51,885 bases of DNA. It comes from Comamonadaceae bacterium (lineage in GTDB: Bacteria > Pseudomonadota > Gammaproteobacteria > Burkholderiales > Burkholderiaceae_C). Position 1 is the first letter of the stretch. Every line of letters starts with the position of its first letter. Location of the stretch: NCBI GenBank assembly GCA_947447355.1, contig CANFJF010000020.1, positions 1 through 51,885 of the forward strand. Direction: 5' to 3'. Of the stretch, positions 1 to 8,596 are shown one piece after another. The position numbers and the translations under genes are program-made. Below the pieces are notes generated by a model. That model was not told the origin of the DNA. It made no database searches and was given only the letters and a program-made list of their open reading frames with translations.

Positions 1-231
1 GCCGCCGTGATCGGTATGACGGACACCGACGGGCTGACCAAGACCAAGGCCTATGTGGTCCTCAAGTCGGGGCAAACGGCCACGGCTGACGAACTCAAGG
101 CCTTCGTGAAAGAACGCTTGGCGCCTTACAAATACCCGCGTGTCATCGAATTTATACCCGAGCTGCCAAAGACCGCGACCGGCAAGATTCAGCGCTTCAA
201 ACTGCGCGAAATGGACAAGTCCTCCGCATGA
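1..231 (+). CDS. Benzoate-CoA ligase-like AMP-forming enzyme, C-terminal end only
   Basis: The last 76 residues of an AMP-forming acyl/aryl-CoA synthetase; the gene begins before the window. The visible part is the mobile C-terminal subdomain, ending in PKTATGKIQRFKLRE, the A10 motif whose lysine contacts the adenylate. The Pro-Lys-Thr-Ala-Thr-Gly-Lys-Ile-Gln-Arg form is usual in benzoate-CoA ligases. The stop overlaps the next gene's ATG by four bases. The position next to an alpha/beta hydrolase and a HAAT transporter matches aerobic benzoyl-CoA (box) operons, so benzoate or a substituted benzoate is the likely substrate. The assignment to benzoate is inference; the enzyme family is certain. 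Confidence 0.8.
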   Translation, partial: AAVIGMTDTDGLTKTKAYVVLKSGQTATADELKAFVKERLAPYKYPRVIEFIPELPKTATGKIQRFKLREMDKSSA

Positions 232-1070
232 TGCAAAGCTTTGATGACCGGGTTAATCAGCAGGCATTGATGGCCGAGGTCGATTGGGCCGGACGGGCCG
301 TGCGCATCGAATACCAATGGCTGTGCGAAGAAAATGCCGATGCAAATGCCGACGCGGCGTTGCTGGTTTTTTTGCACGAAGGGCTGGGCTCTATCTCGAT
401 GTGGCGTGATTTTCCGCAGACGCTGTGCCGTGCACTGGGCTGCCGCGGCTTGGTCTATTCGCGGCCCGGCTACGGCCAGTCGACGCCACGCGCGACGGAC
501 GAAGTTTGGGGACCAGACTTCATGCACCGCCAGGCGCATGAAGTGTTGCCGGCCTTGCTGCTGGCCTTGGGCGTGGACACCGCTGCCAACCCGCCTTGCT
601 TGCTGGGGCACAGCGACGGTGGCTCGATCGCTTTGCTCTACGCTGCGCGCTTTCCGGATCGGGTGGCGGGCGCCGTGGTGTTGGCGCCTCACATCATGGT
701 GGAAGACATCTCGGTCAGCAGCATTGCCAAGGCCCGCACGGCCTATCTTGACACCGATTTACGGCAGCGCTTGGGGCGCCACCATGCCAACCCTGACTCT
801 GCCTTTTGGGGCTGGAACAACAGTTGGTTGAATCCGGCTTTCCGGCTGTGGTCGATCGAAAAAGATATCGCCACGATCGCTTGCCCCTTGCTGGCGGTGC
901 AGGGCCTCGACGATGAGTACGGCACACTGGCGCAAATTCGCGGTATTGCCAAAGTCGTGCCGCAGACCGAGTTACTGGAAATGGCAGAATGCGGACATTC
1001 CCCGCACCGAGATCAGCCAGCGCTGTTGACCTCGCGCATGGAACGTTTTTTCAAACAGCACGCTTTTTAA
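228..1070 (+). CDS. Alpha/beta hydrolase (box-cluster type)
   Basis: A 280-residue alpha/beta hydrolase. The nucleophile elbow GHSDGGS (serine near residue 129) and the late acidic and histidine residues (QGLDDEYG, CGHSPHRDQP) give a plausible Ser-Asp-His triad. There is no signal peptide, so it should be cytoplasmic. It starts at an ATG that overlaps the ligase stop (ATGA), which implies translational coupling. Box gene clusters often carry such a hydrolase, possibly a thioesterase that relieves a build-up of CoA esters or an esterase that feeds benzoate in. The substrate cannot be read from sequence. The binding-protein gene follows 38 bases later. Confidence 0.85.
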   Translation: MMQSFDDRVNQQALMAEVDWAGRAVRIEYQWLCEENADANADAALLVFLHEGLGSISMWRDFPQTLCRALGCRGLVYSRPGYGQSTPRATDEVWGPDFMHRQAHEVLPALLLALGVDTAANPPCLLGHSDGGSIALLYAARFPDRVAGAVVLAPHIMVEDISVSSIAKARTAYLDTDLRQRLGRHHANPDSAFWGWNNSWLNPAFRLWSIEKDIATIACPLLAVQGLDDEYGTLAQIRGIAKVVPQTELLEMAECGHSPHRDQPALLTSRMERFFKQHAF

Positions 1071-1108
1071 TCACCCTGTTAACTGACAAACCACCCGAAG
1101 GAGACAAC

Positions 1109-2293
1109 ATGACACAAAACCGCATGACCCGCCGCCCACTTGTCGCAGCGCTCGCTGCTCTCAGTCTGCTGGCCAGTGCCGGCACAGCACTGGCGCAGGC
1201 CCCCGCCAAGCTCAAGGTTGGCCTGATGCTGCCTTACACCGGCACCTTTGCATCGCTGGGCACGGCGATTGAAAATGGTTTTCGCCTGTACGTGGCCGAA
1301 AACGGCGGCAAGCTGGGTGGCCGTGAGATTGAGTTCTTCAAGGTGGACGATGAGTCGGACCCGTCCAAGGCGACAGACAACGTCAACAAGCTGGTCAAGC
1401 GTGACAACGTTGACGTGCTGATCGGCACTGTGCATTCAGGCGTCGCCATGGCCATGGCCAAGGTTGCCAAAGACAGCGGCACTTTGTTGATCGTGCCCAA
1501 CGCTGGCGCTGACGCCGTGACGGGCCCGATGTGCGCCATCAATATTTTCCGCAGCTCTTTTTCAAACTGGCAACCAGGTTACGCCATGGGCGAAGTCGTC
1601 GCCAAAAAAGGCCATCAAAAAGTCGTCACCATCACTTGGAAATACGCCGCTGGGGACGAGTCCGTCAAAGGCTTCAAGGAAGCCTTTGAAAAGGGCGGCG
1701 GCAAAGTCGTCAAAGAACTCAGCCTGCCTTTCCCGAACGTCGAGTTTCAATCCTTGCTGACCGACATCGCCGCCACCAAGCCGGATGCGGTTTTCACCTT
1801 CTTTGCCGGCGGTGGCGCGGTGAAATTCGTCAAGGATTATGCGGCGGCGGGTTTGAAGAAAACCATTCCGTTGTACGGCTCCGGTTTCCTGACCGACGGC
1901 ACGTTGGAAGCTCAAGGCGCCGACGCCGACGGCCTGCTGACCGCGCTGCACTATGCCGACAGTCTCGGCACGCCGCGCGACAACGTTTTTCGCCTGAGTT
2001 ACGCCAAGGCCTACAAAATGCAACCCGACGTCTACGCCGTGCAAGGTTATGACGCGGGACAAATGCTCGGCATCGGCTTGGCTGCAGTCAAAGGCGACGT
2101 GAGCAAGAAAGTTGAATTTGCGGCAGCCCTGCACAAAGCGAAAATTGACAGCCCACGCGGCCCCTTCACCATTTCCAAGTCGAACAACCCGGTGCAAGAT
2201 TTCTACTTGCGCCAAGTGTCCGGCAAAGAAAACAAAGTGATTGGCATTGCCAGCAAAGGTCTGTCGGACCCCGGTCGTGGCTGCCGTCTTTGA
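1109..2293 (+). CDS. HAAT ABC transporter periplasmic binding protein (benzoate-type)
   Basis: Periplasmic binding protein of the LivK/Peripla_BP_6 family, 394 residues. It has a signal peptide (MTRRPLVAALAALSLLASAGTALAQA, cleavage after the AQA) and the family opening KVGLMLPYTGTFASLG. The ATG at 1109 has a strong ribosome site (AAGGAG, 1098-1103); an upstream in-frame extension to 989 would put a non-secretory leader before the signal peptide. It heads the permease and ATPase genes 2387-5778 and follows a benzoate-CoA-ligase-like gene, so an aromatic acid such as benzoate is the likely ligand. That ligand is inferred from context only. Confidence 0.9.
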   Translation: MTQNRMTRRPLVAALAALSLLASAGTALAQAPAKLKVGLMLPYTGTFASLGTAIENGFRLYVAENGGKLGGREIEFFKVDDESDPSKATDNVNKLVKRDNVDVLIGTVHSGVAMAMAKVAKDSGTLLIVPNAGADAVTGPMCAINIFRSSFSNWQPGYAMGEVVAKKGHQKVVTITWKYAAGDESVKGFKEAFEKGGGKVVKELSLPFPNVEFQSLLTDIAATKPDAVFTFFAGGGAVKFVKDYAAAGLKKTIPLYGSGFLTDGTLEAQGADADGLLTALHYADSLGTPRDNVFRLSYAKAYKMQPDVYAVQGYDAGQMLGIGLAAVKGDVSKKVEFAAALHKAKIDSPRGPFTISKSNNPVQDFYLRQVSGKENKVIGIASKGLSDPGRGCRL

Positions 2294-2328
2294 TCTGCAC
2301 TAGCGTTTAAGCATCCGTCCAACGAGCG

Positions 2329-2362
2329 CGCCCGCCGACCGTTTTTTGAGGGTCGGCGGGCG
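2329..2362 (+). promoter_or_regulatory. Stem-loop between binding-protein and permease genes
   Basis: A perfect 12-base inverted repeat (CGCCCGCCGACC at 2329-2340 and its complement at 2351-2362) with a 10-base loop containing a T run. No T run follows the stem, so it is not a classical terminator. Its place, just after the binding-protein gene and 24 bases before the permease ATG, suits a structure that protects the upstream mRNA end or attenuates transcription so that the binding protein is made in excess. The structure is seen in the sequence; the role is inferred. Confidence 0.7.
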
Positions 2363-2386
2363 TTGCTCTGCCCAGAGGTTTTGTTC

Positions 2387-3268
2387 ATGGATTTGTCCAT
2401 TTTTTTGATCCAGTGCTTGAACGCATTGCAATACGGCTTGCTGCTGTTTTTGGTGGCCTCGGGCCTGACGTTGATCTTCGGGATCATGGGCGTCATCAAC
2501 TTGGCGCACGGCAGTTTCTACATGATCGGTGCCTACATGGCGTACGCGTTGGCACCGTTCGTGGCGATGACGTTTGGCGGCGGATTTTTTGCCACCCTGT
2601 TCGTCGGGCTGGTGCTGGCCGTGATTTTGGGCTATTTGCTGGAGTGGGCTTTTTACAGCTTCTTGTACGATCGCGAACACCTGCAGCAGGTGCTCATGAC
2701 CTACGGTCTGATTCTGGTGTTTGAAGAGTTGCGCAGTATGTTGGTGGGCGATGACGTGCATGGCGTCGATGTGCCGTCCATGTTGTCTGGAACGCTGGCC
2801 TTGGGCGACGTGATGACCTACCCGGTGTACCGCCTGTTTGTGTCGGCGGTCTGTTTGGTGTTGGCGCTCGGCATGTACCTCGTCTTCACGCGCACACGCT
2901 TGGGCATGATGATCCGTGCCGGCAGCACGAACCGCGAGATGGTGCAGTCGCTTGGGATTGATATTAAATTTTTATACCGCGTGGTGTTTGCCGCCGGCAT
3001 GGCGATTGCCGTGTTGGCCGGCATGGTGGCAGCGCCGGTGTCGTCGGTTTACCCGGGCATGGGCAACAGTGTGCTCATCATCTGTTTTGTGGTGGTCGTC
3101 ATCGGCGGCATCGGCTCCATCCGCGGTGCGCTGTTGGCGTCGCTCTTGATTGGCGTGGTCGACACCTTCGGCAAGGTGCTGCTTCCGGAAGCAGCCGGTG
3201 TGCTGGTGTATGTGTTGATGGCCTTGATCCTGCTGTGGAAGCCGGACGGACTTTTCAAGGCGGGCTGA
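2387..3268 (+). CDS. HAAT ABC transporter permease, LivH type
   Basis: Integral membrane permease of the LivH family, 293 residues with about eight hydrophobic spans. The family signature GLTLIFGIMGVINLAHGSFYMIGAY starts near residue 25, and the C-terminal part carries the GGIGSIRGAL motif expected at the ATPase contact. The ATG at 2387 follows an AGAGG ribosome site; an earlier in-frame codon at 2363 is inside the end of the stem-loop region and has no such site. It should pair with the LivM protein at 3272 to form the channel of the benzoate-type importer. Confidence 0.9.
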   Translation: MDLSIFLIQCLNALQYGLLLFLVASGLTLIFGIMGVINLAHGSFYMIGAYMAYALAPFVAMTFGGGFFATLFVGLVLAVILGYLLEWAFYSFLYDREHLQQVLMTYGLILVFEELRSMLVGDDVHGVDVPSMLSGTLALGDVMTYPVYRLFVSAVCLVLALGMYLVFTRTRLGMMIRAGSTNREMVQSLGIDIKFLYRVVFAAGMAIAVLAGMVAAPVSSVYPGMGNSVLIICFVVVVIGGIGSIRGALLASLLIGVVDTFGKVLLPEAAGVLVYVLMALILLWKPDGLFKAG

Positions 3269-3271
3269 GCG

Positions 3272-4264
3272 ATGTTCAATTCAAAAAATTTGTTTGCCCT
3301 CGCGTCCTTTGTGGCGTTGGCGCTTTACCCGCTGGTCAGCGGAAGTTATGGCATTGACCTCGTCACCAAGATCATGATCTTCGCGGTCTTTGCGCTCAGC
3401 CTGGAGCTGCTGGTCGGCACCACCGGGCTGGTGTGTTTTGGCCATGCCGCGTTCTTTGGCATTGGCGCGTACGCGGCGGTGTTGCTGGCTTCGCCGATCG
3501 ACGCGTCTTCGTTGGCTTGGTTGCTGCCGGCCAGCGTGCTGGCTGCCAGTGTTTACGCGTTGATGGTGGGTGCGCTGTCGCTGCGGACCAAAGGGGTTTA
3601 CTTCATCATGGTCACGCTGGCTTTCGCGCAGATGGCGTATTACGTGGTCCATGACACGCCCTTGGGCGGCGGCACCGATGGCATTTACCTGATGGTCAAA
3701 CCGACGCTGGGCACACTGATTGATCTGGACAATGCGCAGGTGTTGTACGGCTTCACGCTGGCAACGCTGGTGGCCGTATTCTGCTTTTTGGCGGTGCTGT
3801 TGCGCTCACGTTTTGGCCGGGCGCTCTCTGGAATCCGCGTCAACGAGCAGCGCATGCGGGCCACCGGCTTTTCGACCTACCCCTACAAACTGGCAGCCTT
3901 TGTGATCTCTGGCGGCATCGCCGGGCTGGCGGGATTTTTGTTCGCCATCAAGGACGGTTATGTGAACCCCGAGATGATGAGCTGGCACCTCTCGGGGGCC
4001 GTGCTCATCATGATTATTTTGGGTGGATTGGGTGACTTGCGCGGCGCACTGATTGGCGCGTTTGCCTTTGCACTGCTGCAGGAATTTTTCAAATCCGAAG
4101 CGATTTTTGGCGCTTTTGCGAAGCATTGGAACATGGGCTTGGGCCTGACCATCATCGCCAGCGTGGTGTTTTTGCCGCGTGGTCTGGTCGGTTTGCCAGG
4201 ACAAATCAAGGCACGGCTGACCGGCCGCCGTGGTGAGGAAGGAGCGCGCCATGAAGCCGTCTGA
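3272..4264 (+). CDS. HAAT ABC transporter permease, LivM type
   Basis: The second permease subunit, 330 residues, LivM family. Visible signatures are the early GTTGLVCFGHAAFFGIGAYA and the late GGLGDLRGALIGA, which is the ATPase-coupling loop. Several hydrophobic helices fill the rest, and the last 20 residues are a charged cytoplasmic tail (LTGRRGEEGARHEAV). It begins three bases after the LivH stop and overlaps the next ATPase gene by 14 bases, so all the transporter subunits are translated from one message. Confidence 0.9.
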   Translation: MFNSKNLFALASFVALALYPLVSGSYGIDLVTKIMIFAVFALSLELLVGTTGLVCFGHAAFFGIGAYAAVLLASPIDASSLAWLLPASVLAASVYALMVGALSLRTKGVYFIMVTLAFAQMAYYVVHDTPLGGGTDGIYLMVKPTLGTLIDLDNAQVLYGFTLATLVAVFCFLAVLLRSRFGRALSGIRVNEQRMRATGFSTYPYKLAAFVISGGIAGLAGFLFAIKDGYVNPEMMSWHLSGAVLIMIILGGLGDLRGALIGAFAFALLQEFFKSEAIFGAFAKHWNMGLGLTIIASVVFLPRGLVGLPGQIKARLTGRRGEEGARHEAV

Positions 4265-5015
4265 AACCGTTCCCGACGTCTTGCTGCGCGGGCAGGAGAT
4301 CAGCCGCCGTTGGGGCGGGCTGCTGGCGCTCGACAAAGTGTCGCTGACCCTTGAGCGCGGGAGTGTGCACGCCGTCATCGGCACCAATGGCGCTGGCAAG
4401 TCCACGCTCATCAACATCTTGTCGGGCGAAATCGCGCCATCCAGCGGCCGCGTCGAGTTGATGGGTCAAGACGTGACCGGCTGGACTCAGCCGCGACGCG
4501 CCCGTGCCGGGCTGGGGCGCAGCTACCAGCGCAACACGATTTACCCGAGCTTCTCGGTGCTTGAAAACTGCCGTCTGGCGGCCCAAGCGGGCAACCAAAA
4601 GCCATGGTTGTTTTGGCAAGACGCACAGCGCTGTGAAGCCAGCCTGGCGGCCGCGCACGCCGCAGCGGAACGCAGTGGCTTGAACCCACTGCTTGACCGC
4701 GCCGCCGGCCTGCTCTCGCACGGACAAAAACGCCAGCTTGAAATCGCCATGTGTCTGGCCACGGCGCCCGATGTGCTGCTGCTCGACGAACCGCTGGCAG
4801 GGATGGGCGCCGAAGAGACCGAACGCATGCTGACCTTGCTGGCTGAACTCAAACAAGGTCACGCTATTTTGCTGGTCGAGCACGACATGGACGCCATTTT
4901 TCGCATCGCTGACTGCATCACGGTGATGGTCAATGGCTGCGTGATCGCGACCGACACGCCGGCTGCCATACGCAGCAATCCGCTGGTGCAGGCCGCTTAT
5001 CTCGGGGAGCATTGA
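4251..5015 (+). CDS. HAAT ABC transporter ATPase, LivG type
   Basis: An ATP-binding subunit of 254 residues. Walker A is GTNGAGKST, the signature is LSHGQKRQLE, Walker B is VLLLDEP and the H-loop is VEHDMD, all in the usual order, so it should be active. I chose the ATG at 4251 because AAGGAG lies eight to ten bases before it; an in-frame GTG at 4230 lacks a site. It overlaps the LivM gene end and is followed by the LivF gene after one base. It powers uptake together with the LivF-type subunit. Confidence 0.9.
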   Translation: MKPSETVPDVLLRGQEISRRWGGLLALDKVSLTLERGSVHAVIGTNGAGKSTLINILSGEIAPSSGRVELMGQDVTGWTQPRRARAGLGRSYQRNTIYPSFSVLENCRLAAQAGNQKPWLFWQDAQRCEASLAAAHAAAERSGLNPLLDRAAGLLSHGQKRQLEIAMCLATAPDVLLLDEPLAGMGAEETERMLTLLAELKQGHAILLVEHDMDAIFRIADCITVMVNGCVIATDTPAAIRSNPLVQAAYLGEH

Positions 5016-5016
5016 C

Positions 5017-5778
5017 ATGAGCAACCTCAACACGGCAGTTTCCATGTCGGACGACGTTTCTGTGACTTCTGCCGACCTTTTACTGGACGCCGACGGCATC
5101 CATGCCTGGTACGGTTCCAGCCATGTGCTGCACGGCATTGATCTGCAGATCGGGCGCGGCGAAACGATCGGTCTGCTCGGTCGCAACGGCATGGGCAAAA
5201 GCACATTGATTCGCAGTCTGCTCGGTCATGTGATGCAACGCGAGGGTCATTTGACACTGTTCGGCAAAGATTGTTCGCGCGCCAAACCGCACGAGGTGGC
5301 ACGACTCGGCGTGGCTTACGTCCCAGAGGGGCGCGGCGTGTTTCCCAACCTCACGGTACGAGAAAATTTGGTGATGGCCGCCCGGCTTGGCCGCGACGGA
5401 CGCAACGACTGGTCGTTAGAACGGGTGCTGGACACCTTTCCGCGGCTGCAAGAGCGGCTCAGCAACCTTGGCGCGCAGTTGTCCGGTGGTGAGCAGCAAA
5501 TGCTGTCCATCGGCCGCGCGCTGATGCAGCACCCGGAACTCATCATTCTGGATGAAGCCACCGAAGGTCTGGCGCCGTTGATCGTGGCCGACATCTGGCG
5601 CGTGATTGGACAGATCCGTGCCAGCGGCATCGCCACCTTGATCGTTGACCGTGACTACCGCAAGGTGTTGACCCATTCAGACCGCGCTGTTGTTTTGCAA
5701 AAAGGTCTGGTGGTGCTACAGGGTTCAGCCTCTGCGGTGGCGGGGAGCTCTGCGTTGGCTGGATTCTTAGGGGTTTAA
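5017..5778 (+). CDS. HAAT ABC transporter ATPase, LivF type, with altered switch motif
   Basis: The second ATP-binding subunit, 253 residues, with a roughly 25-residue N-terminal extension before the first strand. Walker A GRNGMGKST, signature LSGGEQQM and Walker B LIILDEATEG are all present. The switch region reads LIVDRDYRK, where the other LivF proteins of this window have LVEQN or LIEQN, so the residue at the H-loop position is arginine. This is the last gene of the rightward transporter operon. It converges with the PanE-like gene, with only 13 bases between stops and no obvious terminator. Confidence 0.88.
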   Translation: MSNLNTAVSMSDDVSVTSADLLLDADGIHAWYGSSHVLHGIDLQIGRGETIGLLGRNGMGKSTLIRSLLGHVMQREGHLTLFGKDCSRAKPHEVARLGVAYVPEGRGVFPNLTVRENLVMAARLGRDGRNDWSLERVLDTFPRLQERLSNLGAQLSGGEQQMLSIGRALMQHPELIILDEATEGLAPLIVADIWRVIGQIRASGIATLIVDRDYRKVLTHSDRAVVLQKGLVVLQGSASAVAGSSALAGFLGV

Positions 5779-5791
5779 GCTTGAGTTGGGT

Positions 5792-6790
5792 CTAGGTTGT
5801 TGGGTACAAACCCAGCCCTTGCATTTGCAATCGTGCCAAGCCAAAAAGCGCATCGGTGAAGGGTGTCGAGACCCCGGTGATCTGGCCTAACTCTCTCACG
5901 GCGCCGACCAACGCATCAAGCTCTACGGCGCGCTTGGCCTCGACGTCTTGCAACATCGAGGTCTTGAAGGCACCGAGCTGGCGCGTGACAGCATGCCGAT
6001 CTTCCGGTTGTTGATTGATCGGAATTCCGATCGCTTCACCGATGGATTTCGCCTCCAACATCACCCGCGAGATGAAGTTCAACACCAACGGGTCATTCAT
6101 AATTTTGTCAGTCGTGGCACCGGTCAAAGCGCTGACAGGATTGACCGTCATGTTCCCCCAGAGTTTGTACCAAGTGTCTTTTTGAATTTGCGCCGACAGC
6201 GTGGTGACGAACCCGGCGTTTTGCAGCAAGGCGTGTAACGCTAGAACGCGCTCAGACACCAGGCCGGAAGGCTCGCCAATGATCAGGCCGTTGCCAAAGT
6301 GGTGCTGTACTTCGGCAGGACTGCGCAGAGAGCAACTGGCGTGCACCACACAGCCGATGACATGGTTGGCGGGAATGGCTTGGGCGATGCGACCCTGCGG
6401 GTCCACGCTGGACAGCGGGGTGTTGGCGTGTGCACCGCCAAAGCCTTGCAAGAACCACCACGGCACGCCGTTCATCGCCGTCAGCACCACCGTCTTCGGC
6501 CCTAGCAGTGGGGCGATATGCGCTGCGACATCCGCGAGATTCGGCGCCTTGACGGCCACAACGACCAAATCTTGCACGCCTAAATCAGTCGGATTTTGGC
6601 TGGCGGTTAGCGCGCTGTGCGAGGTCAAAGCGCCTGACATGTGCAAGCGCAAACCAGAGGCCTTCAGCGCGGCGAAGGTCGCACCACGCGCCACGATAGA
6701 CAGCGCAACGCCGGGCTGTTGCGCCAAGCGTGCGCCTATCCAGCCGCCGATAGCGCCCGCGCCGTAGATGGCAATTTTTTGAAACATCAT
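5792..6790 (-). CDS. Ketopantoate reductase-like (PanE/ApbA family) protein
   Basis: An NAD(P)-dependent reductase of 332 residues, PanE/ApbA family. The N-terminal Rossmann fold begins IAIYGAGAIGGWIGARL (GxGxxG), and the catalytic-lysine segment TWYKLWGNMTVNP is present in the C-terminal domain. It begins three bases after the amidohydrolase stop, so the two form one leftward unit divergent from the phenylpropanoid genes. True PanE makes pantoate for CoA, but PanE-like paralogues inside catabolic clusters act on other 2-oxo or 3-oxo acids. The placement argues for a role in the aromatic pathway, not in pantothenate synthesis, but this is not shown. Confidence 0.8.
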   Translation of the reverse strand: MMFQKIAIYGAGAIGGWIGARLAQQPGVALSIVARGATFAALKASGLRLHMSGALTSHSALTASQNPTDLGVQDLVVVAVKAPNLADVAAHIAPLLGPKTVVLTAMNGVPWWFLQGFGGAHANTPLSSVDPQGRIAQAIPANHVIGCVVHASCSLRSPAEVQHHFGNGLIIGEPSGLVSERVLALHALLQNAGFVTTLSAQIQKDTWYKLWGNMTVNPVSALTGATTDKIMNDPLVLNFISRVMLEAKSIGEAIGIPINQQPEDRHAVTRQLGAFKTSMLQDVEAKRAVELDALVGAVRELGQITGVSTPFTDALFGLARLQMQGLGLYPTT

Positions 6791-6793
6791 GGT

Positions 6794-7657
6794 CTAAGAA
6801 AGTCCCAACAAACGAACCGCGTTGTCTTTCAAAATGCCGGGCATCACCTCGGGTTTGAAGCCGGCTTCTTGAAACTCTTTCATCCAGCGATCGGGCGTGA
6901 TCAGCGGGTAGTCACTGCCAAAAAGAATGCGGTCTTTGAGCAGTGTGTTGGCGTATTGCACCAACTGCTTCGGAAAGTACTTGGGGCTCCAGCCACTCAG
7001 GTCAATCCAAACGTTGGGTTTGTGGGTGGCTACGCTGAGCGCTTCGTCTTGCCATGGAAAACTGGGGTGGGCCATGACGATTTGCATGTCCGGAAAATCA
7101 ATCGCGACGTCGTCCAGGTGCATGGGGTTGCTGTACTCCAAGCGAAGCCCGCCGCCGCAGCGCATGCCACTGCCAATGCCGCTGTGACCGGTGTGAAAAA
7201 TAGCCGGTAATTTGTACTCGTTGATCACCTCGTAAATGGGCCAGGCCATGCGGTCGTAAGGGTGGTAGCCCTGCACCGTGGGGTGAAACTTGAAGCCCTT
7301 GATGCCAAACTCTTCAATCAGGCGCCGCGCCTCACGCGCACCCATCTTGCCTTTGTGCGGATCGATGCTGGCGAAGGCCACCATCATGTCGGCGTTGGCC
7401 TTGGCCGCCTCGGCGATTTCTTCGTTCGGTATGCGCTGCCGTCCCATCTGTGATTCAGCGTCGACCGTGAACATCACCAGACCAATTTTTCGCTCGCGGT
7501 AATAGGCAATGGTTTCGGCAATTGTCGGGCGGCGACTGTTTCGAAAGTACTTGTCAGCGGCGCGGTCAAATTCCTCGCCGTAGTTGTCAAACGGATTCCA
7601 GCAACTCACTTCAGCGTGGGTGTGAATATCAATGGCGATGAGGTTTTGATGGTCCAT
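6794..7657 (-). CDS. Amidohydrolase_2 family metal-dependent hydrolase (CouO-like candidate)
   Basis: A 287-residue TIM-barrel metal hydrolase of the Amidohydrolase_2/ACMSD superfamily. Metal-ligand motifs in order are IDIHTHAE (HxH), GFKFHP, FHTGHSG, VMAHPSFPW and a late ILFGSDYP aspartate. I start at MDHQN; a longer in-frame opening to 7708 adds a poor leader. In actinobacterial and alphaproteobacterial hydroxycinnamate clusters a protein of this class (CouO in Rhodococcus) hydrolyses the beta-ketoacyl-CoA side chain by retro-Claisen cleavage. The neighbouring ligase, hydratase and SDR make that role likely here, but family membership alone does not prove it. Confidence 0.75.
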   Translation of the reverse strand: MDHQNLIAIDIHTHAEVSCWNPFDNYGEEFDRAADKYFRNSRRPTIAETIAYYRERKIGLVMFTVDAESQMGRQRIPNEEIAEAAKANADMMVAFASIDPHKGKMGAREARRLIEEFGIKGFKFHPTVQGYHPYDRMAWPIYEVINEYKLPAIFHTGHSGIGSGMRCGGGLRLEYSNPMHLDDVAIDFPDMQIVMAHPSFPWQDEALSVATHKPNVWIDLSGWSPKYFPKQLVQYANTLLKDRILFGSDYPLITPDRWMKEFQEAGFKPEVMPGILKDNAVRLLGLS

Positions 7658-7732
7658 AAAAATGCCTGAAGTGGGGTTGGTGAGTGGTTCGAGGCCTAGG
7701 GTAAACACTGATCAATCGGGGTGAAAAGCCTC

Positions 7733-7761
7733 TTGAGTTAGTTATATCTTATAACCATAAT
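7733..7761 (+). promoter_or_regulatory. Promoter of the phenylpropanoid operon with palindromic operator in its spacer
   Basis: A -35 box TTGAGT (7733-7738) and a -10 box CATAAT (7756-7761) are separated by exactly 17 bases. The spacer contains the palindrome GTTATATCTTATAAC (7741-7755: six-base arms, three-base centre). Transcription would start near 7768, leaving a short leader before the hydratase ATG at 7785. A palindrome filling the spacer is a typical repressor site, and the MarR regulator at 19531 is the obvious candidate. The boxes and palindrome are seen; the regulator assignment is inferred. Confidence 0.6.
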
Positions 7762-7784
7762 TCAGCGCAGAAAGATTTAACACC

Positions 7785-8567
7785 ATGAGCATAAAAGACA
7801 TTCAATTCGAACTGTGTGGCGAACAAAAAGAAGTCGCCGTGATCCGCTTGAGCCGCGTGGTCAAGCGTAATGCCTTGAACGATGCCCTCATTCTGGCATT
7901 GCGCGACCTGTTTGAAAATATGCCCGCCAGCGTCCGTGCTGCCGTCATTGATGGCGAGGGTGAACACTTTTGTGCCGGTCTTGATTTGAGTGAGCTTCAA
8001 GATCGGGATGCGGGCCAAGGCTTGCATCACTCCCGCATGTGGCACGCTGCGCTAGAGCGTGTTCAGTATGGTCCCGTGCCGGTCATTGCCGCTTTGCACG
8101 GCGCTGTGATCGGCGGCGGTCTTGAGTTGGCCAGCGCTTGCCATATCCGTGTCGCCGATGAAACTACTTTTTATGCGCTGCCCGAAGGCTCGCGTGGCAT
8201 ATTTGTGGGCGGGGGCGGCTCGGTGCGCATTCCGCGCCTGATTGGCGCGGCACGCATGACCGACATGATGATGACCGGCCGTGTCTTCAACGCGCAAGAC
8301 GGTGAGCGCATCGGTCTGGCCCAGTACCTGGTGCCGCAAGGAACAGCTTTTGAGAAGGCCTATGCGCTGGCCGTGCGCATTGCCACCAACGCACCGCTGA
8401 CCAACTACGCGCTGACCCATGTGCTGCCGCGTATTGCGGAGCAGCCGGCGGATCAAGGCTTCATGACCGAGGCCATGATGGCGGCGATTGCCCAGAGTGC
8501 ACCAGAGGCCAAAGAGCGTGTTCGTGCGTTTCTGGAAGGCCGCGCCGACAAGGTCAAAAAAGCTTAA
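7785..8567 (+). CDS. Enoyl-CoA hydratase (probable hydroxycinnamoyl-CoA hydratase)
   Basis: Crotonase-fold enzyme, 260 residues. The two oxyanion-hole segments are HFCAGLDLSEL and ALHGAVIGGGLELA, and the catalytic-glutamate segment is ALPEGSRGIFVGGGG. It is the first gene after the operator/promoter and 29 bases before the CoA-ligase gene. In this context it would hydrate the aryl-acryloyl-CoA double bond to the 3-hydroxyacyl-CoA. Whether it also cleaves the product to an aldehyde (Ech/HCHL type) is uncertain; the downstream SDR and thiolase favour a beta-oxidation route. Confidence 0.85.
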   Translation: MSIKDIQFELCGEQKEVAVIRLSRVVKRNALNDALILALRDLFENMPASVRAAVIDGEGEHFCAGLDLSELQDRDAGQGLHHSRMWHAALERVQYGPVPVIAALHGAVIGGGLELASACHIRVADETTFYALPEGSRGIFVGGGGSVRIPRLIGAARMTDMMMTGRVFNAQDGERIGLAQYLVPQGTAFEKAYALAVRIATNAPLTNYALTHVLPRIAEQPADQGFMTEAMMAAIAQSAPEAKERVRAFLEGRADKVKKA

Positions 8568-8596
8568 ATGCCAACGGACACACCAGAGACAAGACC

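Noticed and set aside
989..1108. N-terminal extension of the first binding protein
   Set aside because: It overlaps the hydrolase gene and would put 40 non-hydrophobic residues before the signal peptide; the ATG at 1109 has a strong ribosome site.
2329..2362. Rho-independent terminator
   Set aside because: The stem is strong but no T run follows it, and the operon continues through the permease genes; described as a stem-loop instead.
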